Shown: positions 1 to 7,752, counted from the stretch's first letter. The stretch is 10,538 bases of DNA from Verrucomicrobiaceae bacterium UBA2429 (GCA_002343505.1 DDQZ01000065.1:1-10538); one strand, 5' to 3'. The notes: a model not told the origin generated them from the letters alone. Translations and numbers: made by a program.

Positions 1-233
1 GGTTTCAAACTATACCACTACCGAAAATCGAGGTCAAACTCGATCCCAACACCTGGCACCGCATCAGCATCGAAATCGTCGGCGATCACTTCCTCGCCAA
101 AATCGACGACCATGTGCTCGAAGCCACGCATGAGCGGTTCAAGGAGCGCAAAGGCCGCATCGGCTTCGTCGCACGCGCTGAAGGCGCGCAGTTTCGCAAT
201 GTCGCCCTCTGGAGCGCGAAGCCCAAACCGTAG
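1..233 (+). CDS. C-terminal end of a DUF1080 / LamG-like secreted glycan-related protein (5' truncated by window edge)
   Basis: An open frame enters from the left edge (first full codon at base 3) and stops with TAG at 231-233, giving 76 C-terminal residues. The visible pattern is a concanavalin/LamG-type beta-sandwich end: W-H-R-I-S-I-E, then G-D-H-F-L-A-K-I-D-D, then K-G-R-I-G-F and a final F-R-N-V-A-L-W. The same order (W..i.i.v.G, a short DG-like turn, GrIGf, fRNv) closes DUF1080, recently called 3-keto-disaccharide hydrolase, a family expanded in Planctomycetes and Verrucomicrobia. The catalytic part would lie outside the window, so the reaction cannot be judged. The ATG at 112 in another frame is a shadow of this gene. 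The family call is inferred from fold-like motifs only. A sulfatase-associated or other LamG domain is the main alternative. Confidence 0.6.
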   Translation, partial: FQTIPLPKIEVKLDPNTWHRISIEIVGDHFLAKIDDHVLEATHERFKERKGRIGFVARAEGAQFRNVALWSAKPKP

Positions 234-252
234 CTTCGAATGGCATTCGAAG
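234..252. repeat. Perfect 8-bp hairpin directly after the first gene
   Basis: CTTCGAAT, a GGC loop and ATTCGAAG form a perfect inverted repeat that begins on the base after the TAG stop. There is no T-run behind it, so it is at best a weak or Rho-assisted terminator, or an mRNA-end stabiliser. Confidence 0.5.
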
Positions 253-268
253 CCGAACGCCCCAAACT

Positions 269-287
269 ATTCGATTAACAATCGAAT
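269..287. repeat. Second perfect 8-bp hairpin before the NTF2-like gene
   Basis: ATTCGATT, an AAC loop and AATCGAAT form a perfect inverted repeat ending 6 bases before the ATG at 294. It shares the ATTCGA core with the hairpin at 234-252. It occupies the place where a ribosome binding site should be, and no Shine-Dalgarno sequence is visible. It may be a protein-binding site, a translational control element or a tail of the upstream gene's 3' structure. Confidence 0.4.
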
Positions 288-293
288 CTACTC

Positions 294-731
294 ATGAAAG
301 CCATCCTCTGCGCCTTCAGTTCCCTGCTCATCCCGCTTTCAGCAGCAGAAAGTCCCATGAACCACGCCGCCGCCCTCTCTGCCTATGTCGAGGCCCTCAA
401 CACGCATGCGTGGGAGAAAATCGCGCCCCATGTCGCGGAAGACGCGGTGTTCATCTTCACCGAAGGCACCTTCATCGGTCACGATGCGGCGAAGGCTGCT
501 TTTGAAAAGACCTTCAAGCTGATCGAAAACGAAGTCTTCAGCCTGCACGACATTGCATGGACGTCAGTGACGGAGAGCATGGCATCCTGTCATTATGAGT
601 TCCGCTGGAAAGGTCTGATCGCCGGTCAGAAGGCCTCTGGCGGTGGTCGTGGGACCACGATTTTGCGCAAGGTCGATGGCCGATGGCTCATTTCGCATGA
701 ACACCTCGGGCCTTATGCGAGAAAGCCTTGA
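294..731 (+). CDS. Exported NTF2/SnoaL-like (DUF4440-type) small protein
   Basis: 145 residues. Residues 1-18 (one Lys, then a hydrophobic run ending S-A-A-E) look like a signal peptide, so a periplasmic location is likely. Met22 is an alternative start that would give a cytoplasmic protein. The mature part has the NTF2-like cone-fold pattern: an initial helix (L-S-A-Y-V-E-A-L-N), W-E-K-I-A-P-H-V-A-E-D-A-V-F, an F-I-G-H-D-A-A-K-A-A-F-E segment, and closing strands (Y-E-F-R-W, T-T-I-L-R-K-V-D-G-R-W-L-I-S-H-E-H). That ending, x-x-x-K-x-D-G-x-W-x-I-x-H-x-H, is characteristic of SnoaL-like/DUF4440 proteins. Family members are isomerases, hydrolases or ligand-binding proteins. No substrate can be read from the sequence. 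The gene converges on the sialidase-like gene with only 4 bases between the stops. Confidence 0.75.
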   Translation: MKAILCAFSSLLIPLSAAESPMNHAAALSAYVEALNTHAWEKIAPHVAEDAVFIFTEGTFIGHDAAKAAFEKTFKLIENEVFSLHDIAWTSVTESMASCHYEFRWKGLIAGQKASGGGRGTTILRKVDGRWLISHEHLGPYARKP

Positions 732-735
732 TGGC

Positions 736-2577
736 TCACTTGTCCGCCCAGCTCTGCACGATGGTTTTCACATACTGCTGCTGCCATGCGGCGACCTCTT
801 CCGATGGGACGGCTGGCGCTTTGGGATCGCTGATTTGAGCCTTCACACGCCGGATAATGATGCCGTGAGGGTCGGGCGTGCTCGCGGTGGAGCGAATGCG
901 GACATAGCTGATGCCATTCAGCGTGCGTGTGCGCAGCGGGAGCGTGGAGAGGAGTTTGTCGTTGAGACGATACTCGCACTCGCCGCGACCGAGATCCCAG
1001 CGGAGTGAAAGCGTGTGCCAGATGTCAGGCTGTGCATTCTCAGCAGTCACGCGGGCCTGAAACACGGCGGCGTCTTCGCCGAGGGTGTTGGAAGGATCGA
1101 AGAAGCGGTCGTTCAGTGAAAAGATAGCGCCCTGCGATCCTTCAGGCAGGCGGATGCGGGCGGTGAGTTCGCCGCGCCAGCCGTTGGGGAAGTTCCAGAC
1201 GGCGGTGTCGGGTTCGCTGGGGGCTTCGGACGATGCTGCATGGCGGACGTGCAGGCTGCGGGTGTCTTTTTCACCGGGTGTTTCGATGAGTGCGCAACCA
1301 ACGCGACGCGCACGCCACCAGCGCTTCGCGGGGCCGATGTGTTGATAGGTGGTCCATTGCGCAAGGCCGTCGCTGAAGTCGGATTCAGCGCTGGTGGCGG
1401 TGATCCAGTCGGGATCGACGAGGATGGGATTGCGCCCGCCTTTGCCCTGCCCGGCGAGGACGACGATTTGACCATCTTCGGTGAAAGCGGCGAGCGGATA
1501 GGCCGTCCCGCGATCCCCCGTGCCCGCAGGATTTTCGTTGCGACGATGATCGAGGTAAATCTCACGAAACCCCTGCCAGGTGCGGCCATCATCGGACGAG
1601 ATGGCGATGTGCAGCGCATCGCGTCCGCCATACACGCCGACGCCTTCGTGCTTGGGAGGCAGTTCGCAGTTGTTCCAGGTCAAAACGAGCCGTCCATCGC
1701 GATGACGCAGCAGGTTCGCAGGCCCAGTCGAGGTGCGGAAGCGCGTGGGTGCCGCAGCAGACCATGTGGTGCCGTTGTCTTTGGAGATCGACTCGTAAAG
1801 GCAGCCTGCCTGCGTGCGCATGAGCATCGAGATGGAGCCGTCGCGCAGTTCTTCAAAGCACGGCTCACAGGCACCTTCGTTCGCGCCGTTGAAGCCCTCG
1901 TAGCATGGCGTCGTGAGTTTCGAGGCGCTGAGCTGCCAGCTCGCGCCGCCGTCGTCGGAGTATTCGATCACCGTCTCGTGGCGACCGGTGGGAGGCACGG
2001 CTTTGGCATGAGGCAGGAAGCTGCCATGCGGCACGAGCAGGCGACCGCTGGCGAGACGCTGATACTCCATCTGCGATCCATTGTAGCCGCGCCAGGCACG
2101 CATCGGCGCGGACACTGCCGCCGGCGTGCCCTGCTGATACCACACGTCCAAATACAGCGGCAAGCCGATGCGTGCCGCGTCCTCTTTGCTGAGTCGTTCC
2201 GCCTTCACCGTGACGCTGCGGACCGTGCCATCGGCTGCGAGCAGCGTCTGTGCGTTGTTGAGGAGGCCGCTGTCGATGAGCGGCTTCGATTTGGCGATGC
2301 TTTCAGGCAAAGCAGGCAACAGCTTGTGCATCTCGCCCTTCGCATCCGGCAACCGCAGCGGCTCAGCACTCAGCGCGTAGGGATTGTAGAAGCAAAAGCT
2401 GCCGTCTTCTCGCCGCATAATCGCGTAGCCGGAGCGTGTGCCGCTCGGCGCGGTGGCATCGTGTCCGGTATCTTCGAGAAAAAGCATTCGCGGAGACTCG
2501 GCGGCGCACGCAGCCATCATGGCAAAGCTGCTGAACACGCTGGAGATCCAAATGGCTCGTGGCTGGAAGTGTTTCAT
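736..2577 (-). CDS. Secreted sialidase-like (BNR/Asp-box) beta-propeller with C-terminal LamG-like domain
   Basis: The start at 2577 gives 613 residues and puts a signal peptide at the N-terminus (M-K-H-F-Q-P-R, then a hydrophobic stretch ending A-A-C-A-A-E-S). ATGs at 2589 and 2610 only add a polar leader, and none of the three has a clear Shine-Dalgarno sequence. Three Asp boxes (S-x-D-x-G-x-[ST]-W) lie at about residues 207-214, 265-272 and 327-334, the hallmark of six-bladed sialidase propellers. The block E-E-L-R-D-G-S-I-S-M-L-M-R-T resembles the region carrying a catalytic Arg in the family. From about residue 390 a second beta-rich domain starts (D-F-S-D-G-L-A-Q-W) and resembles a concanavalin/LamG fold. 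The likely role is glycan degradation outside the cytoplasm. Many BNR proteins of this phylum are not proven sialidases, so the substrate is unknown. It is transcribed divergently from the beta-propeller gene at 2688. Confidence 0.8.
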   Translation of the reverse strand: MKHFQPRAIWISSVFSSFAMMAACAAESPRMLFLEDTGHDATAPSGTRSGYAIMRREDGSFCFYNPYALSAEPLRLPDAKGEMHKLLPALPESIAKSKPLIDSGLLNNAQTLLAADGTVRSVTVKAERLSKEDAARIGLPLYLDVWYQQGTPAAVSAPMRAWRGYNGSQMEYQRLASGRLLVPHGSFLPHAKAVPPTGRHETVIEYSDDGGASWQLSASKLTTPCYEGFNGANEGACEPCFEELRDGSISMLMRTQAGCLYESISKDNGTTWSAAAPTRFRTSTGPANLLRHRDGRLVLTWNNCELPPKHEGVGVYGGRDALHIAISSDDGRTWQGFREIYLDHRRNENPAGTGDRGTAYPLAAFTEDGQIVVLAGQGKGGRNPILVDPDWITATSAESDFSDGLAQWTTYQHIGPAKRWWRARRVGCALIETPGEKDTRSLHVRHAASSEAPSEPDTAVWNFPNGWRGELTARIRLPEGSQGAIFSLNDRFFDPSNTLGEDAAVFQARVTAENAQPDIWHTLSLRWDLGRGECEYRLNDKLLSTLPLRTRTLNGISYVRIRSTASTPDPHGIIIRRVKAQISDPKAPAVPSEEVAAWQQQYVKTIVQSWADK

Positions 2578-2687
2578 GATAAGGCGCATGATTCTGAAAC
2601 GCGGCGGCATGATATGTCATGAAGATTTTCATCACCGGCCAACCACTCCACGCCAGCAAAGCGGAGTGGCGCGCGTATTACCCTGCC

Positions 2688-3923
2688 ATGCGAATCCTTT
2701 TTTTGATCTGCCTCGCCCTCTCCGAGACCGCAGCATCCGACTGGCCGCGCTGGCGTGGACCGACGGGCGATGGACGCTGGAATCCTCACGGCGTGCCTCT
2801 GGATCTGGCGCGGCATGAGCCTGGGAGATTGTGGAGCGCGGAAACCGGCGGCGGCTTCAGCGGAGTGACCGTGGCGGCAGGCAGGGTGTGTTTGATGGAC
2901 CGCCCCAAAACTCCCGCCGGCACGGAGCGCGTGCTGTGTTTCTCCGCGGACACTGGCGCGCTGCTCTGGGGCCATGCCTGGGAGGCGGACTACGGCAGCA
3001 TGGAATACGCCAGCGGCCCGCGCGCCTCGGTGACGCTGCGCGAGGGCCGCGCCTACGCGCTCGGCGCCACCGGCGTCGCCTGCTGCCTGGACGCGGCCAC
3101 CGGCGCGGTCATCTGGCAGGTGGACACGGTGGCCAGTCACGGCGCCAAAATTCCCACCTGGGGTTTCGCCGCCTCGCCCGTGCTGGACGGGCCGCGCGTG
3201 CTGCTGCATGTGGGCGCGCAGCCCGATGGCAGCGTGCTCGCCCTTGATCGGGAGACCGGCGCGCTGGTCTGGCGCGGCGGGCCGGACCGCGCGGGTTATT
3301 GCACGCCGGAGATCATCACACACCAGGGAGCCCGGCAGCTCATCATGTGGGGACCGGAGATGGTGCAGAGCCTGAATCCCGACACGGGCGCCACGCTTTG
3401 GACATGGCCGTACAAAATCACCTATGGTGTCAGCATCGCGCAGCCGTGGTATCACGACGGCATCCTCGTGGTGTCCGGTTACTGGCACGGCACCAAGGCG
3501 CTCAAGCTCGGCGGCCAGGCGGGCGCGGTGTCGCTGCTTTGGGAGAATGAAAAAGACATGTGCGGTCTGATGTCTGCGCCGCTTTTTAAAGACGGCGTGC
3601 TTTATCTGCTGGACAAAAACAAGGGCCTTCAGGCCATCGAGCACGCCACCGGCAGGCTGCTGTGGAGCGATGCCAACACCCTCACCCCCAAGGACCGCAA
3701 CCCGCAGATGAGCCTCGCCTGGCTCAAGGAAAGCGAGAGTCTCGCCGCCCTGCTCAATGCCAATGGAGAGCTCGTCTATGCGCGGCTGGGGCCGGAGGGC
3801 ATCGACGAGCTTGCCCGGCATCAAATCATCGGCAAGACCTGGGCGCATCCCGCCTTTGCAGGGAACCGGGTTTATGCCCGCTCAGACACGGAGCTTGTCG
3901 CGTGGCGTTTATGGCCGGATTGA
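2688..3923 (+). CDS. Exported PQQ-like beta-propeller repeat protein
   Basis: The ATG at 2688 gives 412 residues and begins with a signal peptide (M-R-I-L-F-L-I-C-L-A-L, ending near A-A-S17). The longer frame from 2619 would add 23 polar residues ahead of it and is unlikely. The mature protein opens with D-W-P-R-W-R-G-P, the typical first strand of PQQ-like/BamB-like propellers in Planctomycetes and Verrucomicrobia. At least five blade motifs of the form A-x-D-x-x-T-G-x-x-x-W are present, with their Trp at about residues 94, 143, 195, 238 and 326. No dehydrogenase domain, cytochrome c motif or clear PQQ-ligand set is seen. It is therefore probably a structural or binding propeller rather than a quinoprotein enzyme. 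It is divergent from the sialidase-like gene, with about 110 bases between the starts, and a shared regulatory region is possible. The function is not known. Confidence 0.85.
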   Translation: MRILFLICLALSETAASDWPRWRGPTGDGRWNPHGVPLDLARHEPGRLWSAETGGGFSGVTVAAGRVCLMDRPKTPAGTERVLCFSADTGALLWGHAWEADYGSMEYASGPRASVTLREGRAYALGATGVACCLDAATGAVIWQVDTVASHGAKIPTWGFAASPVLDGPRVLLHVGAQPDGSVLALDRETGALVWRGGPDRAGYCTPEIITHQGARQLIMWGPEMVQSLNPDTGATLWTWPYKITYGVSIAQPWYHDGILVVSGYWHGTKALKLGGQAGAVSLLWENEKDMCGLMSAPLFKDGVLYLLDKNKGLQAIEHATGRLLWSDANTLTPKDRNPQMSLAWLKESESLAALLNANGELVYARLGPEGIDELARHQIIGKTWAHPAFAGNRVYARSDTELVAWRLWPD

Positions 3924-3961
3924 GGAGGCCGGGCTTGCCCCGCCTTCGCGGAGCGCTTTAA

Positions 3962-3999
3962 ATCGCCGCGCTTTGGAAAAAACCATTGCGCGCGGCGAT
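3962..3999. repeat. Long-arm inverted repeat between the propeller gene and recA
   Basis: ATCGCCGCGC (3962-3971) and GCGCGGCGAT (3990-3999) are perfect 10-base complements separated by an 18-base A-rich loop. No T-run follows. It could end transcription of the upstream gene in a Rho-assisted way, or be part of the recA control region, since it ends 13 bases before the putative LexA site. Confidence 0.5.
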
Positions 4000-4011
4000 C
4001 ACCACCCTAAG

Positions 4012-4025
4012 TGTTCACCGGAACA
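4012..4025. promoter_or_regulatory. Putative LexA operator (SOS box) of recA
   Basis: The palindrome TGTTC-ACCG-GAACA ends 18 bases before the recA ATG. TGTTC-N4-GAACA is, as I recall it, the LexA-binding motif described for Verrucomicrobia, and recA is the classic SOS target. A weak -35/-10 pair (TTGCGC at 3986, TAAGTG at 4008, 16-base spacer) would put the site on the -10 element, which fits repression, but that promoter is only a guess. Confidence 0.7.
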
Positions 4026-4043
4026 AATTAACCACTCTCTCTC

Positions 4044-5117
4044 ATGGCCAAATCCCCCTCCAAAGACACCGCCGCCGACGCCGGCACCCAGCGCCTCGCC
4101 GAAGCCCGCGCCCGCAACCTCGACATGGCCATCCAGCAAATCCAGAAGGATTTCGGCGAAGGGTCCATCCTGCGCATGACAGGCGACCAAAAAATCGAGG
4201 TGGCCGTCATCCCCACCGGCAACCTTTTGATAGACAAGGCCCTGGGCGTGGGCGGTTTCGCCCGCGGGCGCATCATCGAGGTTTACGGGCCGGAATCCTC
4301 CGGCAAAACCACCCTCACGCTCACCGCCATCGCCCAGGCGCAAAAGGCCGGCGGCCTGGCCGCCTTCATTGACGTGGAGCACGCGCTGGATCCGAACTAC
4401 GCGCGCCGTCTCGGTGTGAAAATTGACGAGCTGCTCGTCTCCCAGCCCAGTTCCGGCGAAGAGGCGCTGCGCATCTGCGAGACCCTGGTGCGCTCGAACG
4501 CCCTTGACGTCATCGTCGTGGACTCCGTGGCCGCTCTGGTCACCCGCCAGGAACTCGACGGCGAGATCGGCGACTCCACCGTCGGCGCGCAGGCCCGCCT
4601 CATGAGCGCCGCCCTGCGCAAGCTCACCGCCATCATCTCCAAGGCCCGCACCTGCGTCATCTTCACCAACCAGATTCGTGAAAAAATCGGCGTCATGTTT
4701 GGCAACCCCGAAACCACGCCCGGCGGCAAGGCCCTCAAATTCTACGCCAGCGTGCGCGTGGACATCCGCCGCATCGGCGCCATCAAAAGCAGCGACGGCA
4801 CCGTCACCGGCAACCGCACCAAGGTCAAAATCGTCAAAAACAAGCTCGCCCCGCCCTACACCGAGGCCGAGTTCGACATCATGTACAACGAGGGCATCTC
4901 CAATGTCGGCTCCCTGCTCGACCTGGCCATGGAGTTCGACATCCTGCAAAAACGCGGCTCCTGGATCAGCTACAAGGGCAGCCAGCTCGCCCAGGGGCGC
5001 GACGCCGCCAAGGAAACGCTGAAAAACGACCCTGCCATCTATGCGGAGATCGAGGAGGCGGTGAAGGCCAAACTCGCCGAGAAGGGCCTGCCCGAAGGCA
5101 GCCCGCCCGAGGCATAA
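4044..5117 (+). CDS. recA: Recombinase RecA
   Basis: 357 residues, normal length. RecA forms ATP-dependent filaments on single-stranded DNA, catalyses strand exchange and triggers LexA self-cleavage. Visible motifs: Walker [10 protein letters not shown] (82-90), [10 protein letters not shown] (108-117), Walker [11 protein letters not shown] (156-165), the L1 region around G-E-I-G-D-S (173-178), and the L2/C-terminal core [19 protein letters not shown] (220-238). The acidic, Ala/Lys-rich C-terminal tail is as usual. The ATG at 4044 is preceded by a pyrimidine-rich stretch (CACTCTCTCTC) with no Shine-Dalgarno sequence, so initiation may not rely on one. Regulation is probably by LexA through the palindrome at 4012-4025. 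A terminator-like hairpin follows at once, suggesting a single-gene unit. Confidence 0.98.
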   Translation: MAKSPSKDTAADAGTQRLAEARARNLDMAIQQIQKDFGEGSILRMTGDQKIEVAVIPTGNLLIDKALGVGGFARGRIIEVYGPESSGKTTLTLTAIAQAQKAGGLAAFIDVEHALDPNYARRLGVKIDELLVSQPSSGEEALRICETLVRSNALDVIVVDSVAALVTRQELDGEIGDSTVGAQARLMSAALRKLTAIISKARTCVIFTNQIREKIGVMFGNPETTPGGKALKFYASVRVDIRRIGAIKSSDGTVTGNRTKVKIVKNKLAPPYTEAEFDIMYNEGISNVGSLLDLAMEFDILQKRGSWISYKGSQLAQGRDAAKETLKNDPAIYAEIEEAVKAKLAEKGLPEGSPPEA

Positions 5118-5152
5118 ACCGCCGCCGCTGCCGCAACGCGGCGGTCATTTTC
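5118..5152 (+). terminator. Probable recA terminator hairpin
   Basis: ACCGCCGC (5118-5125) and GCGGCGGT (5138-5145) form a perfect 8-base GC-rich stem with a 12-base loop. It starts on the first base after the recA TAA and is followed by CATTTTC. The short T-run makes it an imperfect but plausible intrinsic terminator. Confidence 0.6.
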
Positions 5153-5189
5153 ATCCCGCCCCGGCTTGATGATGCCAGACTGGGCGAAG

Positions 5190-5225
5190 AAGGCTTGACC
5201 GCCGCCCGCATGACGGCCAAGCCTT
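5190..5225 (+). repeat. Hairpin in the mutS leader
   Basis: AAGGCTTG (5190-5197) and CAAGCCTT (5218-5225) pair perfectly. After one mismatch, CCG (5199-5201) pairs with CGG (5214-5216). The stem ends 10 bases before the mutS ATG at 5236 and covers the alternative TTG start at 5224. It could reduce mutS translation, act as an operator or end upstream transcription. No T-run follows. Confidence 0.45.
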
Positions 5226-5235
5226 GCGTTTCACG

Positions 5236-7752
5236 ATGTCCGCCGACGCCGCCAGCACCCCGATGATGAAGCAATACCTCGCCATGCGGCGGGAGCTTCC
5301 CGAGGATGTGCTGCTCTTTTTCCGCTTGGGTGACTTTTACGAGATGTTCTTCGAGGACGCGAAGACCGCCTCCCCCATCCTCAATGTGGCGCTCACCAAG
5401 CGCGGCGGAGTGCCCATGTGCGGCGTGCCTTACCATGCGGCGCAGGGTTACATCGCCAAGCTCATCAAAGCCGGCAAGCGCGTCGCCATCGGCGAGCAGA
5501 CCAGCATCCCTGTGCCGGGAAAAATCGTCGAGCGGGCCATCTCGCAGATTCTCAGCGCGGGCACCATCAACGACACGAACCTGCTCGACTCCAACCGCCC
5601 GAACTACCTCGCCGCGGTCTTTCGCGATGCAAAAAGCAAAAAGATCGGCCTCGCGTATGTGGACCACACCACCGGCGAGTTCGAGGTGGCGGAATACAAG
5701 GACGCCACCGATCTCGCCGATGAGCTGGAGCGCCTCCAGGCGAGCGAATTGCTCTACAGCGACGATCAGCGCGACGTGATCGAGGCGCTCGGCAGCCCGG
5801 CCTGTGCGCAGGCGGTGGAGAGTTACCTGTTTTTGCTCGATCAGGCGCAGCACAGCCTCACGCAGCATTTCAAAGTGCAGTCGCTCGATGGATTCGGCTG
5901 CCAGGGGCTCAGCGCCGCGCTTTGTGCGGCAGGTTGCATCCTGCAATACCTGCAATTCCAGCTCCGCCGCAGCGTCGATCACATCCAGCGCCTCCGCGTC
6001 GCGCAAACGAGCGACGTCGTGCTCATCGACGCCGCCAGCCAGAGCCACCTCGAACTCGTCAGCGCCCGTGGCGGCAACGCACACACGCTCCTGAGCGCCC
6101 TCGACCGCACCTGCACGCCCATGGGCGGCCGCAAGCTCCGCCATTGGGTCCTCCACCCGCTGCGCGATCTCGACACGCTCACGCAACGCCAGGACATGAT
6201 CGCCGCCTTCCTCGACGAGCCCATGCTCCTCAGCCAGGTGCGCACGTTGCTCAAAGAAGTGCGTGATCTGGAGCGCACCAGCAGCCGCCTGAGCCAAGGC
6301 AGCGGCAATGGCCGTGATTTGCAGGCTTTGGCCGTGTCGTTGGAGGTCATTCCCGCCATCAAATCGCTCCTGTCAGACTGGTCAACCCGGTCAATTCTGT
6401 CAGCCCATCTCACCCAGCGTCTCCACGACCTTACCGCGCTCTCTTCCGAAATCCAACGCGCCATCGTCGATGAACCGCCGATGCAGATCAAAGAAGGCGG
6501 CGTCTTCCGCGAAGGCTGGCTGCCGGAGCTCGATGAACTCCGCAATGCCTCCACGCTCGGCCGGCAGTGGATCGCGGATTTGCAGGCGCGGGAGATCGAG
6601 CGCACGGGCATCAAGAGCCTAAAAATCAAATACAACGCCGTCTTCGGTTACTTCATCGAGATCACGAAGGCGAACGTCGGCAGCGTGCCTGCCGACTACC
6701 ACCGCAAGCAAACCACCGTCAACGGCGAGCGCTACATCACCGACGAGTTGAAGCGCATGGAGGACAAAATCCTCGGCAGCGAGGAGCGCAGCAAGGCGCT
6801 TGAATACGAGCAGTTCATCGAGCTGCGCGGCCGCGTGCTACAGCACCTCGCGCAGATCCAGGAGACCGCGGAGACCATCGCCGTGCTCGATTCACTCGGC
6901 TCGCTCGCCGAGACCGCGCGGCTCTTCAATTACACGCGCCCCGTGCTCAATGAGACGCGGAATCTCTTCATCCGCGACGGCCGCCATCCCGTGCTCGATC
7001 AAAATCTCGCGAGCGGCGAGCGCTTCGTGCCGAATGACATCACGTTGGAGTCCGAGGAGAGCCGCCTCATCCTCATCACCGGCCCGAACATGGCCGGTAA
7101 GAGCACCTATTTGCGCATGACCGCGCTGCTCACGCTCATGGCGCAGATCGGCAGCTTCCTGCCCGTCGCCAGCGCGGAGATCGGCCTCGTCGATCGCATC
7201 TTCACCCGCATCGGCGCCAGCGACGACATCGCGCGAGGCCAGTCCACCTTCATGGTCGAGATGAACGAAACCTCGCTCATCCTCAACAACGCCACCGAGC
7301 GCTCCCTCGTCATCCTCGACGAGATCGGCCGCGGCACGAGCACCTTCGACGGCCTCAGCATCGCGTGGAGCGTCGCCGAGCATCTGCATGACAAGGTGGG
7401 CGCCCGCACGCTCTTCGCCACGCACTACCACGAGATCACCGCGCTCGCGAAGAGCCGCACGGCCGTGAAGAACTACAACGTCGCCGTGAAGGAGTGGAAT
7501 CATCAGATCATCTTCCTCCACAAGATCCTCCCCGGCTCCGCCGAAAAAAGCTACGGCATCCAGGTCGCGAGACTCGCCGGCCTCCCCGAAAACGTCATCG
7601 CCCGCGCCAAGGAAGTCCTCCAACAACTCGAATCCGGCCACCAGCCCGCCGAAAGCGTCAAAGAAGTCCCCGCGGCAACGAGTGTGCCCGCAAAGACAAG
7701 GAAGAAACCGCGCAGCGATGAGGATGCGGGGCAGATGAGTTTGTTTGGGTGA
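5236..7752 (+). CDS. mutS: DNA mismatch repair ATPase MutS
   Basis: 838 residues from the ATG at 5236, the usual MutS length. The TTG at 5224 would add four residues but lies in the arm of a hairpin. MutS binds mispairs and, with ATP, recruits the downstream repair machinery. The mismatch-reading G-D-F-Y-E motif has its stacking Phe at residue 34 and Glu at 36. The lever/clamp region includes Y-F-I-E-I-T-K-A-N and E-R-Y-I-T-D-E-L-K. Walker A G-P-N-M-A-G-K-S-T is at 616-624, Walker B V-I-L-D-E-I-G-R-G-T-S-T-F-D-G at 692-706, and F-A-T-H-Y-H-E from 727. The final residues Q-M-S-L-F (833-837) match the beta-sliding-clamp binding consensus. Codons for residues 774-838 are repeated, with divergence, at 8462-8660. 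This suggests the present 3' end was exchanged or acquired together with vapBC. Confidence 0.98.
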   Translation: MSADAASTPMMKQYLAMRRELPEDVLLFFRLGDFYEMFFEDAKTASPILNVALTKRGGVPMCGVPYHAAQGYIAKLIKAGKRVAIGEQTSIPVPGKIVERAISQILSAGTINDTNLLDSNRPNYLAAVFRDAKSKKIGLAYVDHTTGEFEVAEYKDATDLADELERLQASELLYSDDQRDVIEALGSPACAQAVESYLFLLDQAQHSLTQHFKVQSLDGFGCQGLSAALCAAGCILQYLQFQLRRSVDHIQRLRVAQTSDVVLIDAASQSHLELVSARGGNAHTLLSALDRTCTPMGGRKLRHWVLHPLRDLDTLTQRQDMIAAFLDEPMLLSQVRTLLKEVRDLERTSSRLSQGSGNGRDLQALAVSLEVIPAIKSLLSDWSTRSILSAHLTQRLHDLTALSSEIQRAIVDEPPMQIKEGGVFREGWLPELDELRNASTLGRQWIADLQAREIERTGIKSLKIKYNAVFGYFIEITKANVGSVPADYHRKQTTVNGERYITDELKRMEDKILGSEERSKALEYEQFIELRGRVLQHLAQIQETAETIAVLDSLGSLAETARLFNYTRPVLNETRNLFIRDGRHPVLDQNLASGERFVPNDITLESEESRLILITGPNMAGKSTYLRMTALLTLMAQIGSFLPVASAEIGLVDRIFTRIGASDDIARGQSTFMVEMNETSLILNNATERSLVILDEIGRGTSTFDGLSIAWSVAEHLHDKVGARTLFATHYHEITALAKSRTAVKNYNVAVKEWNHQIIFLHKILPGSAEKSYGIQVARLAGLPENVIARAKEVLQQLESGHQPAESVKEVPAATSVPAKTRKKPRSDEDAGQMSLFG
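6371..6406 (+). repeat. Four imperfect 9-base tandem repeats inside mutS
   Basis: Four consecutive 9-mers share a [TG]GTCA core: TGTCAGACT, GGTCAACCC, GGTCAATTC and TGTCAGCCC. They keep the reading frame and encode a short segment (S-D-W-S-T-R-S-I-L-S-A) in the core domain between the connector and lever regions. The lower GC and repetitiveness differ from the surrounding mutS sequence. Confidence 0.5.
7554..7752 (+). repeat. Left copy of the mutS-tail direct repeat (intact reading frame)
   Basis: This segment aligns without gaps to 8462-8660 at an offset of 908 bases. By hand I count 24 differences in 199 bases (about 88% identity). It covers mutS residues 774-838 plus the stop. The two copies bracket the vapBC operon. 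Confidence 0.9.

Noticed and set aside
643..1008. 121-residue plus-strand frame spanning the convergent stops
   Set aside because: It overlaps two better-supported genes in a different frame or strand and has no motif.
1240..2622. 460-residue open frame antisense to the sialidase-like gene
   Set aside because: The product is Arg/Ala/Gly-rich with no recognisable motif. The opposite strand encodes a signal peptide and three Asp boxes. Long antisense frames are common in GC-rich genes.
2574..3848. 424-residue open frame antisense to the propeller gene
   Set aside because: Low-complexity composition without motifs. The plus strand has five clear PQQ-like blades.
3999..4949. 316-residue open frame antisense to recA
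   Set aside because: Composition (G, A, D, V, H rich) is that of the reverse complement of recA codons. RecA itself is certain.
4966..6297. 443-residue open frame antisense to the mutS 5' half and recA end
   Set aside because: No motifs. It covers both recA and mutS coding sequence on the other strand and has shadow composition.
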